Source: Liolophura sinensis (taxonomy: Eukaryota; Mollusca; Polyplacophora; Chitonida; Chitonidae). From it: a stretch of 64,000 nt of DNA. A model generated the notes under the pieces. It saw only the letters and a list, made by a program, of their open reading frames with translations, did not search any database and was not told where the DNA came from. Below are positions 1 through 15,767 of this stretch, piece after piece. The stretch spans positions 66,188,984 through 66,252,983 of the forward strand of contig NC_088300.1 of assembly GCF_032854445.1 (NCBI RefSeq). The letters are read 5' to 3'. Within the stretch, counting starts at the first letter, position 1, and each line of letters starts with the position of its first letter. The translations under genes and the position numbers were made by a program.

Positions 1-292
1 AACTCTTCTACGGCGGCTTCAGCATGAAGCTGCCGTTTCCCTAATGCCTTTTCAGCCACGGCTCTTCTGGTGCATCTTCAGCATGAGAGCTTCTCCGTAA
101 TGTCCTCACGGCGACAACTTTTATTTAGCAGCTTCACCATGACATCTTTTCCGAAATGTCTACTTGACAACAACTATTCTATAGATACTTTGACACGAAC
201 GCTTTTTCCGCACTGTCTATTCGGCAACACCTCTTCTATAGTGGCATCAGCTCTAAACCTTCTCTGCCCACTCTTTTCGACCTCAACGAGCA
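1..292. repeat. Diverged 56-bp tandem array, cut by window edge
   Basis: About five copies of a 56-57 bp unit start near positions 1, 60, 116, 172 and 229. Each has the order (A)ACTCTTCT, a CTTCAGCATGA-like block, TTTTCCGTAATGTC, then a CGGCAAC-like end. Copies have diverged clearly, so the array is old. It must continue to the left of the window. An open frame at 70-300 (GTG start) is a by-product of the repeat and is not called as a gene. Confidence 0.75.
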
Positions 293-1990
293 GCTCTTAG
301 ATCTTGAACATTCCGTGCTATCATTTCCCAAGGACTTGTCCAAGCAGCTTTTATATCGCTCCAGTCATCTAAGTATGGTGTATTTTGTATCAGTTATGAT
401 GATATTCTCAGGCTGTGCTTTTGAACGATACACGACTTTGATACTGATTCCACTCATTCGACCACCATTGAAAACCGTTGATTGCTTCACTTTGCATCAA
501 TCCGTCTTAATTTCATCCTGAATAGACTTTAATTAAAGTTTTTTAATTGGTGCTTTGTGTTGAACATTGCTGTGGGAACTGATCTTTCGAATATGGCCCA
601 AGAACAACGATTTCGATATTCGAATTCTGTTCTATATGTGGCGATATCTAAAGGAGGTAATATATACAACACATGCTTCCATGGTTGAAACTCTTTACAG
701 ATGTGGTTTTGAACTCCTTGTTGTCACTTTTCATGGGGCCTTATTGCCAGAAGACGAAGTTTATACCATTTGTTGATGACCTCATGTCTTTCAAAATATG
801 TTCAGTGTGTATAGCACGTGGAAAAGCTTGCATAAACTTGACAAAAGCCAGTGGTTTAAACCCAATGCACCGCCATCGTGTTAGTCATAATTTTGTATGG
901 CGTTAAACAATAAATAAATGCAAATTAGAAATGTGCGAAAAGCTCTCCATGCGAAAGTGTTGTTTTGAGCAATCCAGCTCTAATCTGGACCTTGGATTAT
1001 GCCGGGAAGGTTGCCAGCTACCTGGTGAAGTGCGTCAACACTGTCCGCTTTCCCTCTCTGCATCAGTAAACCTGATTACCAGCATGTAAGAAATATGGTA
1101 TTAAGCATCAATGAAATAAATTAATTAATCAATTCGGCATTTAAATAATAAAAATACATGGTATAAAAGTTCATGGTAAATACTTCAACATAAATTTATG
1201 TATCCAGCAATTTATTCGTAATCATTATGAAATCTCAAAATCAGGAATGATTTCAGAAAACGCATCTATATTCAACCATAAAATTGAATTTAACTCTTCG
1301 AGATTGTTATATTCATATTTCTACTAACCTTTCGACATTTGAACTATATACTAATTTATAAATATATCTCCTATTTTAACTTCTCATGTAGCTCAGGTGT
1401 TCCAGCCAGATTTGCATTAACAATTTGTAACGGTATCCCTTGCCAATGATACTAATTACTTATTAATATCTGCTATTCATATATACATTGACGGTTTTTC
1501 TGGCGTTTTCTTGGATCGAAGCAGCAAATGTAATTGTGTGTTTCTGCGGTATTTACCAGATAATTAACCATGTACAACTCCAGTTGAACAACTCCGATTA
1601 CAAACTTAAACGGTAAATGTAAAAGACGCCCTATCTGCATGATATGCAGCCAGTGATATGTATAAGATTAGATTCAAGACGATATGAGGAAATTGATTCC
1701 GTTTATAGCTCGATCCAGGACTTGAGTAATATTACATCGAAAAATGCCATATACCCTTCTGTATACATACAGAATAGCGTGTGTCTGTCATTGTAGCATC
1801 ATCAATCATCTTTCAGCGGACAACTGTAGTCTATATGGATTAAGTTCAATTTTCAATCATTTCTGCGATTTTCTATAAGCTGCCTCTGTACGAATCCGAC
1901 GTCGTCTCTATTACCCAAGAGGTCCGATGGATGCGTGGTGAATATTAAATCAGGCTTGCGGCAACTGACGCTTAACTAAATCGTGCACAA
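293..1990. other. Unassigned A+T-rich DNA
   Basis: No repeat family, RNA gene or convincing exon was seen. Short open frames at 315-521, 567-776 and 673-906 are of chance length and resemble nothing I know. Confidence 0.5.
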
Positions 1991-1994
1991 ACAG

Positions 1995-2240
1995 AATTAG
2001 AGGTCCTTCAATATTTGTCTGTTTACATAAAAATCGGTCATTCGTTTATCGATCGGATAATATTTATGTAAACATGCAATCATAAATAGGCAGAGAACAC
2101 CCACCCAGAGCGTCTCTCGGCTCGTAAGCTCCGGAGTCTCCAAGGAAACAAATACTATTGACATCCCCTCCAAAAGCCTGTATCAAATTTCAAGATGGCC
2201 GAACTAATTATGCAAATTGACCTCTGAAAAATCTTCTGTA
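1995..2240. promoter_or_regulatory. Possible regulatory element with forkhead and POU-type sites
   Basis: A compact stretch holds a perfect forkhead core TGTAAACA at 2067-2074, and a homeodomain-type TAATTA fused to a perfect octamer ATGCAAAT (2210-2217) within CTAATTATGCAAATTGACC. A more G+C-rich core separates them. Forkhead and POU/homeodomain proteins are known to bind such sequences. The call as an enhancer or conserved noncoding element is inference, and such motifs also occur by chance. Confidence 0.2.
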
Positions 2241-4110
2241 TACAATGTCCAACACAACGAATTCCGTAAATTAAATGAATAGCACAATAAGAACGTGTGT
2301 CTAGTGAGGTGAGATTAAACAAAACATAGTTTTAACGTATAAAATTATACCTTGTTTAAAATTCTGTCAAAAAACACAAGATGATTTTGACGGCCTGCAT
2401 GAAAATAAGGAAGCTGTTTAAATATTAACAAAATTTGGGAGACACAAAATCGTTGAGGCAATTATAGCTGATCTAACAAACCTTTGAGCGGGTTCTTATA
2501 AAATTCCACGTTGTCGAAAATAGGGAACTAAATATTAAATATGCAAGTCTAGCGTATACACAGAAGACACGTATGGTTGTCCACCAAACAGCTAAATTAT
2601 TAGATCCATATACATGCTGAGTAATTAACATATGTCTAAGAAATATGTACATGTAGATAAAACTGTTTTGCCCGGAGTACATGAGGTCATGGTCAATGTA
2701 TGGCACTACATCTGACATTTGCCGTAAGACATCTGAATTATATTTACTCTGACTTATGAATTACAAATTTATGGGTTTTAAAGTGACAAGATGCAAAATT
2801 ATCCAATGACATCTGTGAGGTAAATATTATTGTTATTTCGTTGAAGACCGAATGTCCAGTATAACGTCCTACAAAACTTGTAACATTTAGTGTACACTGC
2901 TCGTCGCCAGTCCAATTTTATTTTACTCATCGCACGTCGACAGAGGGCATTAACGCCAATTTCATTTTACACCGCAAAAGTTCATCCAACTGTATTTTCA
3001 CCTCGCATCTTCATTGCTCATTTTCGTTTGTTTCAGTCAAATTGTTTGTTTCACGTATTGTCAATATTAAGTTAATTCAAATGTGCCTATAATGATTTCA
3101 GGAAATTACCAAATATCTCTATATACTGGAGGAATAGTTCTTATATGCTTTCATAAATTTATGAATTGAAATCAAGTAATGTAATTTGTCCTGCTAAATT
3201 TTACGTCAAAGACAACCGTTTCACTTAGGCCTCGAAATATCACAGATTTAATACTCACATAACTCGAAATAGTGCCGGTATATGAATTTAATTATATCAT
3301 TTAAGTTCTTCTAAGGCGTTTCATCGTATAGTCCGTCTTTTGGCTGCTGATAAAAAGACGAAAAAGCACGGAACACTGATCTTAGGCTCTTTTATGTAGT
3401 ATAAAGTTATGTTTATGTGTTATTTCTACTGCTAATTAAAAAAAATAAACGGTGACAATAAATTCAACGAATTCAGTGTTTGATTGTTAGTATATTTAAT
3501 AAATAAAACATCTGTGTGCTTAGGGTTAGTGTCTAGGAAATATGTTTGACACGGCTGCATACACCCGTTTATTAATCGGCGTATGTGCATTTTCTTTGTC
3601 ATTTGACACCTAGTTCTAATTTGCAGCTGACAAAAACCCGTTTAAAGTGTATTCTGAAGTACAACTTGCCTAAGGGACAGGGGTTTACCCCTTAACCCCA
3701 AACTTCAAAATTAAAAGGAGTACCCTAAAGCTTCAATTTGTACCATTTGTATGAGAGACGCACTGTATAACTCTCTGTTAAAACTTTTTCGCACACTTGA
3801 ATTTTTCTTATTCATAGACTAAAGTCAGTGATAGGCCATACATACAGTTATATAGTTTTATTCAGTCGTTTGATATAACATCCGTATTGTATTATCGTCA
3901 CATCCCATTGACTGAAATGACGATGGGTTTGACTGGATTAGTTATACATCAACAACTATACATACAACTTTAAACATATTTAATGATCTCTTAACTATCA
4001 TATTTAGTGTGTGTACTTGTGTGTGCGTGCTTGTGTGAGGGAAATGTTTTTGCAAAACGTATTTGGCTGAAAATACTATTTGACTTGATCTATACATTTT
4101 GTTATATGGT
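2241..4110. other. Unassigned A+T-rich DNA
   Basis: Mostly A+T-rich unique sequence. The open frames at 2473-2718 (minus) and 2890-3075 (plus) are short, and I find no domain or splice context for them. Confidence 0.5.
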
Positions 4111-4118
4111 ACATAGTT

Positions 4119-4330
4119 ATGCCTGGCCCTCAAAGGCTCCGCGTGGGCAATAATTTATGTGACGGTTTAACTCTTGTCAGCGCGTTGTTCAGCGCGCCTC
4201 CGTCCCTGCATATGCCCGTGACGCTAAACGCTCTACTGATTTGCTACACATGTAACAGGTTGTCACTTTTAATTACGAGAACACGTAATCACCCATCTAA
4301 TTATCTCAACTGCATTACACGACTTGAAGA
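4119..4330. promoter_or_regulatory. Possible regulatory element with TCF-like and paired TAATTA sites
   Basis: This G+C-richer island in A+T-rich DNA has a TCF/LEF-like TCAAAGG (4130-4136), a Hox/Cdx-like AATTTATG, and two TAATTA homeodomain cores 28 bp apart (4270-4275 and 4298-4303). An open frame at 4119-4352 overlaps it, but the frame looks incidental. The regulatory call rests only on motif density. Confidence 0.18.
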
Positions 4331-7130
4331 TAGCAAAAGAAAAATTCCGTGAGAACCAGTAGTCGGTAGACAATGCACTTTATCTCCTATCATATACAAT
4401 ATATTGTTCGTCAATCCAGCACGTTTTGTTCATTGTCAAACTCCAACTGACAAAAGCCAAGGCGTTGCTTTAGCCAATTCTATTCTTCAGTTTTTGTACA
4501 CTGTAGAGCAAACACCAATCTAATTTTTTCTATCATTTCCACTCGGTCTAGCGTATAGTTATTTAGATGTAGGAGAAGTGAAGCACCCTGTCCCACAGGA
4601 TGATTTATTTCAACAACTCTTATGTATGTGTATCATTCGCTACAATCGCTTTATTTAACATCAGCAGGAACTAAACTGCTAAATTTTGTTCTGTATAAAA
4701 GTAATAAATAAACGTGTACTCTAACTGATATATATATATCGTATAGCATTTCTCATAAGCAAATGTATTAATTCGCAGTTCTAAAACAGTAACACATTCA
4801 TTAATTCACATGAGACACTAAGTATATTTAAGTAAAGTGTTTATTCCGGTCAATAAATATTAAAATTACATAAGATATGAAATATTTCAGCTATTGTCCC
4901 AAAGCGCTTATCACATTATTTAACACAATTTATATAGCTGTTTAACACATATTATATTACAAAAACCTAAATTTCAAACGTTTCAGATCATATGCAAGTG
5001 CGAAGATGTGTTAATTATGCAGGTAATGTGAAGGTTTCTTCTCTGAAAATTCACATGAACGTTTTCTAATTTTTATTTGCTTTAAAACGTTATGTAGTTG
5101 GTAACACCTTATAGCCGCAAATAACAAACAGTATTACTCCAATCACTGTCTCATTGTCATGAAGGACCCTGCGCTTTGTTGTCGTATATATAGCCACCGG
5201 TCACATCTTTAAACGTTGACTCATTTAAAAGCAAAAATGTTTGGCGCACATTTAAAACGCATCTATTCTTGTGCACGTTATTTCCAGGCGGTAATATGTT
5301 TTCAACTCACTTAGCAGCACTATGCTCAATTTGTCTTTGTCTATAAAGCCATCAGATGTTGTTCTAAATCATATTTCAACTGTTCCAGCTTTATCGCTAT
5401 GCTCAGCTATATATTATGTTTACACGAGGTGGAGTTAATGGGCTCGTATGTCCAAATTGTCGCCATGAAGATAACATCGACACTGGTTGACAAATTTGGC
5501 AAACAGTACACAGTTATACAGGGAAGATCGCTACTCAAAAAAACACACACTCAAGCTGTAGCCACCACTCCTGATGTCAAAGCAAAAAGCCAAATGTGGA
5601 TAGCTTGAAATATGCGTTTAGAACCAGCAAACCTTAATATTTCATGTTTAATTTTGTTAAAATGACGAAATTCCTTTCAAAGTAAAACTTTCAGCGGTGT
5701 CAGGCTAAAATATATCACGGTTGTTTTCAAAGGAAAACCCTATCTCACAATGCATCGCGAAGAGCAAATACTCGCGCATGCATGTACGCATGAGAAAAAT
5801 GTTGCACATTTTCGAGAAAACTGGATCCACTGATATCATCCATCGTGTATAAGCATGAATTTTTCAACATTCTCACTTTCATTTTAACAATATTTTCTGC
5901 AGACAGTCCATAGATTCTATTGGTGAGTTAATACTTGGTACATTCCGATGTGTGAAATCATTCCGTGGAGTTCAATCTTCATTCATTTAAAGAATGAAGA
6001 TTTGAAAGTTTTGCTGAAATTCAGTCCGAATTAGGAAGAGCAATGTAAGGACATGATATTTTAGCGTGTAATTTTATTTACGTAAATGTTATAAACATAT
6101 TATCACAGGTTTTTTTTTATATCTATTAACATTTACATACATAACAATACGAATTTAAATGTCATTAAGTTCTTATGATGCTTTTCTTATTTCGGGCATA
6201 ATATATGAAAAACTTGCAAATCTTTTCTTTGTGAGAAAATTACAAGATGAGAACTGGCCTCATCGAAATGTTTGTAAAACATGGATCGCAGTTTACAGAT
6301 CTCGTCTATACAAAGTTAACTGCTTATACGAAGAAAGAGAAGGATTTCGCATGATATGAAATGAAAAATTTATAACTGAGATTATTGTAAGTTATTATAA
6401 GTTCACGCTTAGGTCTATACATAAATTAACAAATAATCAGATGATATTGAACTCCTCGTAGTGTTTTCCACATTTTTATTTACAACTTGATGGTACTACT
6501 GAAAATTATTAATTCACAGAATCTAATACCTGAACAGGTATGATGCCAGTCTTCAAAGTAATTATTTCACTGCATTTTAAAGCAGTTTTTTTTTTAATTT
6601 TTACCTCTATTTATTATTAATTTCTTACTTTCAAATTCTGAGCTGTTAGTTTCATGTTTCATCCTATGAATTTTATGACAAATTATATACGCTAAGATAA
6701 TCCGCAACAAATGTTTATTTAAATGCCAAACAGTTCTCATTCTTTTAGATTATTAAAGCTTACTTTTTCCAATTACGTAAATTTTGTTACGCGCGTATCA
6801 TTTAATATTATCCTTATATAAAGAGCCTGGCGGGTAAAAAAGGAGTAATTAAATAGATTTCAATCAACAGAAAATCCCTTATCTCGATCATTCGTCATGT
6901 TGTTCGTGTTGAATCTTGGACTGTTATTTAATTGTCAGCATAGTGTCTAATTCCTGACCTTAATTAATCTCTTTCAAAAACTTCCAGATACCCCTTTTTT
7001 TAACAAATCTCTTGGGTTATTTAACTGATCGGCAAATCACCTCCTACCTCCAAACATGAAGCAACGACACCATATAGTCGGAAGCAACGAGGTAAGCTAT
7101 ATATAGCTTAGTGTAAATATATCGGAAAAT
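4331..7130. other. Unassigned A+T-rich DNA
   Basis: Unique A+T-rich sequence with short poly-T runs. The short frames at 5399-5608 and 6159-6359 have no recognisable similarity. Around 6770-7000 there are TTACGTAA-like and TTAATTAA-like A+T motifs but nothing that can be assigned. Confidence 0.5.
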
Positions 7131-7135
7131 TCAGT

Positions 7136-7570
7136 CAACGTCGAGAACAGTGGGTTGACATCGACCATAACGGAACGATGAGTTTACCTAGAGCATATCG
7201 GAACAATGAGTTGACATCCACCATAACAGAACAATGAGTTGACATGGATCATTACGGAACAATGAGTTGACACCGTACATAACGGAACAATGGGATGACA
7301 TCTAGCATAAAGGAACTGAGTTGATATCGAGCAAAACGGATCAATGAGTTGACATTGACCATAACGAAAAAATGAGTTGACATCAGACATAACGGAACAA
7401 TGATTTGACATGAAGCTTAACGAAACTGACTAGATATCGAGCAAAACGGAACAATGAGTTGACATCGGACATAAGAGAACAATGATTTGACATAGAGCTT
7501 AATGGAAATCGACCATAACGAAAAGGTGAGTTGACAACGCCCGTATCAAAACGAGTAGATAACGAGCAAA
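7136..7570. repeat. 28-bp minisatellite with higher-order structure
   Basis: About 16 copies of a 28-bp unit of the form GGAACAATGAGTTGACATC followed by GACCATAAC. Unit starts include about 7200, 7228, 7256 and 7284. Shortened variants carrying GATATCGAGCAAAACG or close forms recur near 7312, 7422 and 7547, giving a higher-order period of roughly 110-125 bp. The minus-strand open frame 7184-7411 is a translation of the array. Confidence 0.85.
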
Positions 7571-8960
7571 ACGAAAGAAAAACTTTTCATAACTTTTCAT
7601 GTATTGATATCGCTAAATTTCTTATTTATAGCGACAAAGCATTTATTGAAATCGGTAAGTTATTTATTGGTGTCGTTAAATTATTTATTTTTCAGAGTTA
7701 TGTAGGTAACTTACACTAACATGGAAACACGTCTGACTGACATGGAACGGTTTACACTGCGGCCATTGTTCTGCATCTTGCCAGTGGAGATGACAGTACG
7801 CTGTCTGAGGGAAATATACCACGATTCGAGAGGATGGACAGAGAGTGTGATTGTATACAACAACGCCGTCATTGACCTTGATCTGGATAGAGGCCTCCAC
7901 AAAAATCAGGGACCACCGAGGGACTGCATGAATTACAGAGATAGCGGATGAAGATAATAATTGTGATGAGTATCACGACTGGATTCTAATTACTGTCTCA
8001 TCCCAGGGCACTTCCGCATTCTGTCTTTACAGCCTTTGAACGTGACTCTTCGTTGATGGCCTGCCAAATTGCCCCATTCATTTTCCCGCCATTCTCTTAA
8101 TCATTTGTTACAATTAATCATAAAAATTGCCGGATAAATAAGTTGGCAAGTTTTTTTTCCTTTGAATCATTAAAAGTGTTAATCAAAACACCAGTATAGT
8201 TGAATCTTACATCATGATAGATGGAGGATTGATGAGTTTTTTGTGTAGGAACGATGAGCAAAGCGAGCGCTTAACTCTTTATTCCACACTGTATGCAAAT
8301 ATACTGATACGATGTACATGTACACAAACAGCGAGTGTCATGTGGTTAAATTAACCCAAAACAACGTACCTCTTTTCCTTTTTTACAAATATTGATAGCT
8401 TAATAATTTGTGTTTAATAATTATTACACTAAAATTTCGGTGGTCTTAAACATCGCCGCGACAAGGCAAATTCGGTTGACATTATTTGTCAATGAGCATC
8501 TTTAACATTTGTTAACGATCTTTACAGATCTTGCCCTTCAATTTTTGTTTCGATTTTATTTATTGCATAGTCATTCATAATTAACTCATAATGTTTTATG
8601 CATGTATTTTTCCATACTAAAGGTTTTATCTATTGTTTTCTTCCATATAATTACTGCTTTATATATTTATTCTTATTACGCTTTATAGCACCAACGGAGA
8701 AAAATTCATTTTCTTACATAATTCATTTTAATTACAAAATTTGATACACAGCCTACATTAAATAGATAATAACATGTTGCTCTTAACGCTTTGATTCACA
8801 TAGTTGTATATACTGCAAGCAGTGAATATTTCTGTGACCTTAATTTAAGCAATTAAACTTTACTCGTAATGAAATATAACAGTAGACAAATGGCCGTATT
8901 TCTTAGACACATTGCCGTAAACAGTTTCTAATTTTTTTTGGCATTTTTTTTTTCATTTTA
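7571..8960. other. Unassigned DNA with short ORF
   Basis: A 76-codon frame at 7721-7951 (plus, ATG) is the only one of note. Its product is mixed and charged, but it has no motif I recognise and no visible splice context. Opposing minus-strand frames overlap it. The rest is A+T-rich and featureless. Confidence 0.4.
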
Positions 8961-8964
8961 AAAC

Positions 8965-9309
8965 CTAGAATGTATAACAATGTGAAGTAAAACTGGGATA
9001 AAATGTACATGAGTGTAGCGTTTTGTCTCCGCATTTGCAGTACTCGCGTCCTCCGAACAATGGACACGTTGTTGTTACCAGCTCTCTCGGAGTTGTGTAA
9101 ATGCCAGCTCTGTGGAGACTGTGTGGATATTTTAGGCAAAACTCGCATGAAAAAGAAGTAAACGTGATCAAGAGAGGCCGTGCTTTGTGGAATGGTTGAG
9201 ACCAGGTGCTGTCAATTTGGCTTGTCTCAATGGCACGCGCAGAATCTGTCAACAGCCTGACTTTCATCTTGTAGCCGGCTATTTTAAGGGGGTTCCAAAA
9301 AGTGTGCAT
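8965..9309 (-). CDS. Unassigned ORF, 114 codons (doubtful)
   Basis: The frame opens with ATG at 9309 and runs 114 codons to a stop at 8965. The predicted product has several cysteines in its C-terminal half (FSCEFCLKY, CPLF, YCKCG) but no spacing that matches a zinc finger or other domain I know. There is no signal peptide or membrane segment. A second minus-strand frame overlaps it (8903-9148), which is typical of chance open sequence. It could be a decayed mobile-element fragment. I do not recognise it. Confidence 0.12.
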   Translation of the reverse strand: MHTFWNPLKIAGYKMKVRLLTDSARAIETSQIDSTWSQPFHKARPLLITFTSFSCEFCLKYPHSLHRAGIYTTPRELVTTTCPLFGGREYCKCGDKTLHSCTFYPSFTSHCYTF

Positions 9310-14229
<4,920 letters not shown>

Positions 14230-14562
14230 GTGGGAACGGCCCGAGTGCTGGTCCTTGACACTAAGGAACGGCTCGAACAGTGGTATTGTGAGGTGGGAAA
14301 GCTTTGTAAAACAATGAGTGCGTGGCACAGATTACAGCCTCGGTTCGACCCAAAGCTAATGATAAGGTGTATTGTCCCAGCACCCCTCTTACAATCTATC
14401 TCTTTTGACGCCCGCTTTTGGGGTGGTGTTATTTATTGGCCTGCCCCAAGGCGATGGTCTGGGCATTCCCTCTTACACTGCAGACGACTGACTGAAGGGT
14501 GGAGCCTGGAGGCGCGCGCGGGCGGTCGGGCTAAGAATCCCTCGCCAAACTCCGTCATTTAA
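14230..14562 (+). CDS. Unassigned ORF, 110 codons from GTG (doubtful)
   Basis: Open for 110 codons to a TAA at 14560-14562. The first codon is GTG, so in a eukaryote any start would be a downstream ATG. The encoded sequence begins with a mixed charged stretch and ends Arg/Gly-rich. No domain recognised. It lies in locally G+C-richer DNA where stop codons are rarer, so chance is the default explanation; an internal exon is the alternative. Confidence 0.1.
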   Translation: MGTARVLVLDTKERLEQWYCEVGKLCKTMSAWHRLQPRFDPKLMIRCIVPAPLLQSISFDARFWGGVIYWPAPRRWSGHSLLHCRRLTEGWSLEARAGGRAKNPSPNSVI

Positions 14563-14850
14563 CCTGATAATATGTTACCGGAAAAGCGCTGTGATAAATA
14601 TACCCAATTTTAGAGCATGCGCTTGATAATTCGCCTCTCCAAGCTGAGCCGTTAGCCAGTTCGCGGTGAACACGATCATTGCCATTGTACCTTTATGACA
14701 ATAGAAACGCAACGCGCCAATCAGGCAAATGGTTACACCAGGCTCGAATTACACCTTGGGACTCGGTTCTATTATTCCCATTCAGGGCAAGCTTTTGCTG
14801 CTCTTTTCCCTGTTCCAGAAACTAAAAACGTAAACAATAGCCTATAAACA
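14563..14850. promoter_or_regulatory. Possible regulatory island with inverted Sox-type sites
   Basis: CCATTGT (14682-14688) and ACAATAG (14697-14703) are opposed HMG-box/Sox-type cores 8 bp apart. They sit in a G+C-richer stretch that also contains GCATGCGC, CGCGCCAATCAGG (an inverted CCAAT-like context) and AACGTAAACAATAG (forkhead or Sox-like). This is motif evidence only. Confidence 0.2.
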
Positions 14851-15184
14851 CAATGTATAACTTTCCGAAAGGCAATTTGTTGTTGTGTTTGAATCGGGCG
14901 GTGTTCTTGGGTTGATTTTTGTTAACTAGGACTTATCGTATCAATCCTGCAAATACTGTAGCTCTACCCGGCTACAATAGTCCTTATCGAGTTATTCGCA
15001 CCGATTTACCCCTAATATTGCCCGTGTATATGTGGTAAGGACATAGTGACTTCGGTCGGACTGTCTTAGAAAAAAACCTCCTTCATTCCAGAGTGCTGTA
15101 GATGTCACCATCGAGACGACTTATACCATCTCCACAATCACCGATCAACCGGACTGTATACGAATAGGGCCTTTAGATCTCTGT

Positions 15185-15767
15185 TTGCCCAGCTCAAACA
15201 CAACTGATTATTCGACATTCTGTGTCCACACGGCAAAGTTTACAAATACAACTCGTGCGTCCCTCCCGCCAAGCCAGAAACGCTGGTATGGCGTCGAGGG
15301 CTCGTTCAACGGCTCGAGTTATCCAAGAAACGAAAAGTGGTCTGGTAGCGAAGAGGAGACGAGTGTAATTTAAAACTTTCATATTAAGACGGACTGCCCT
15401 CGACGTGTTCCCCTGTAGACGAAGAGCGATCCATTTCGCCGATAATTCTCCTGACATTGATAGATTGTGGGTGATTCTAATTCCCGTGTGTGCCGGGCTC
15501 CGAGCTGATCCTGTCGGCCAGGCAAGCGCATTAAATCGAGGGAGAAAACTGGACAAAAAATATAGTCGGAAGGTGGACACTTCATCGGCTGGAGATCATT
15601 TACATGATGCGTATAATTTCACTGCAAGATTGTTGCCGTTCTCTGGAAGAGGGGCGGTATTGTTAGATAGAAGTACAGGTACAAAACAAACAAGGTGTTA
15701 CAGAGTTATATGCTGTGGTTCCCCATGCACGTCCCAAGAAGATTTGAGACACCATTGTCTACTATAA
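15185..15767. other. Block open in several frames, unassigned
   Basis: Three frames overlap here: 15185-15373 (plus), 15405-15767 (plus, 120 codons, GTG start) and 15194-15580 (minus, 128 codons, GTG start). The block is G+C-richer than its surroundings. The 15405 frame ends in a mixed Arg/Cys-containing tail. None matches a family I know, and openness in three frames argues for composition rather than coding. A noncoding exon or conserved element is possible. Confidence 0.15.

Noticed and set aside
7184-7411. Cysteine-containing repetitive ORF on the minus strand
   Set aside because: Direct translation of the 28-bp minisatellite, with no independent coding signal.
7136-7570. CRISPR-like array
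   Set aside because: Contiguous tandem units without unique spacers, in a eukaryotic context. The same applies to the other minisatellites.
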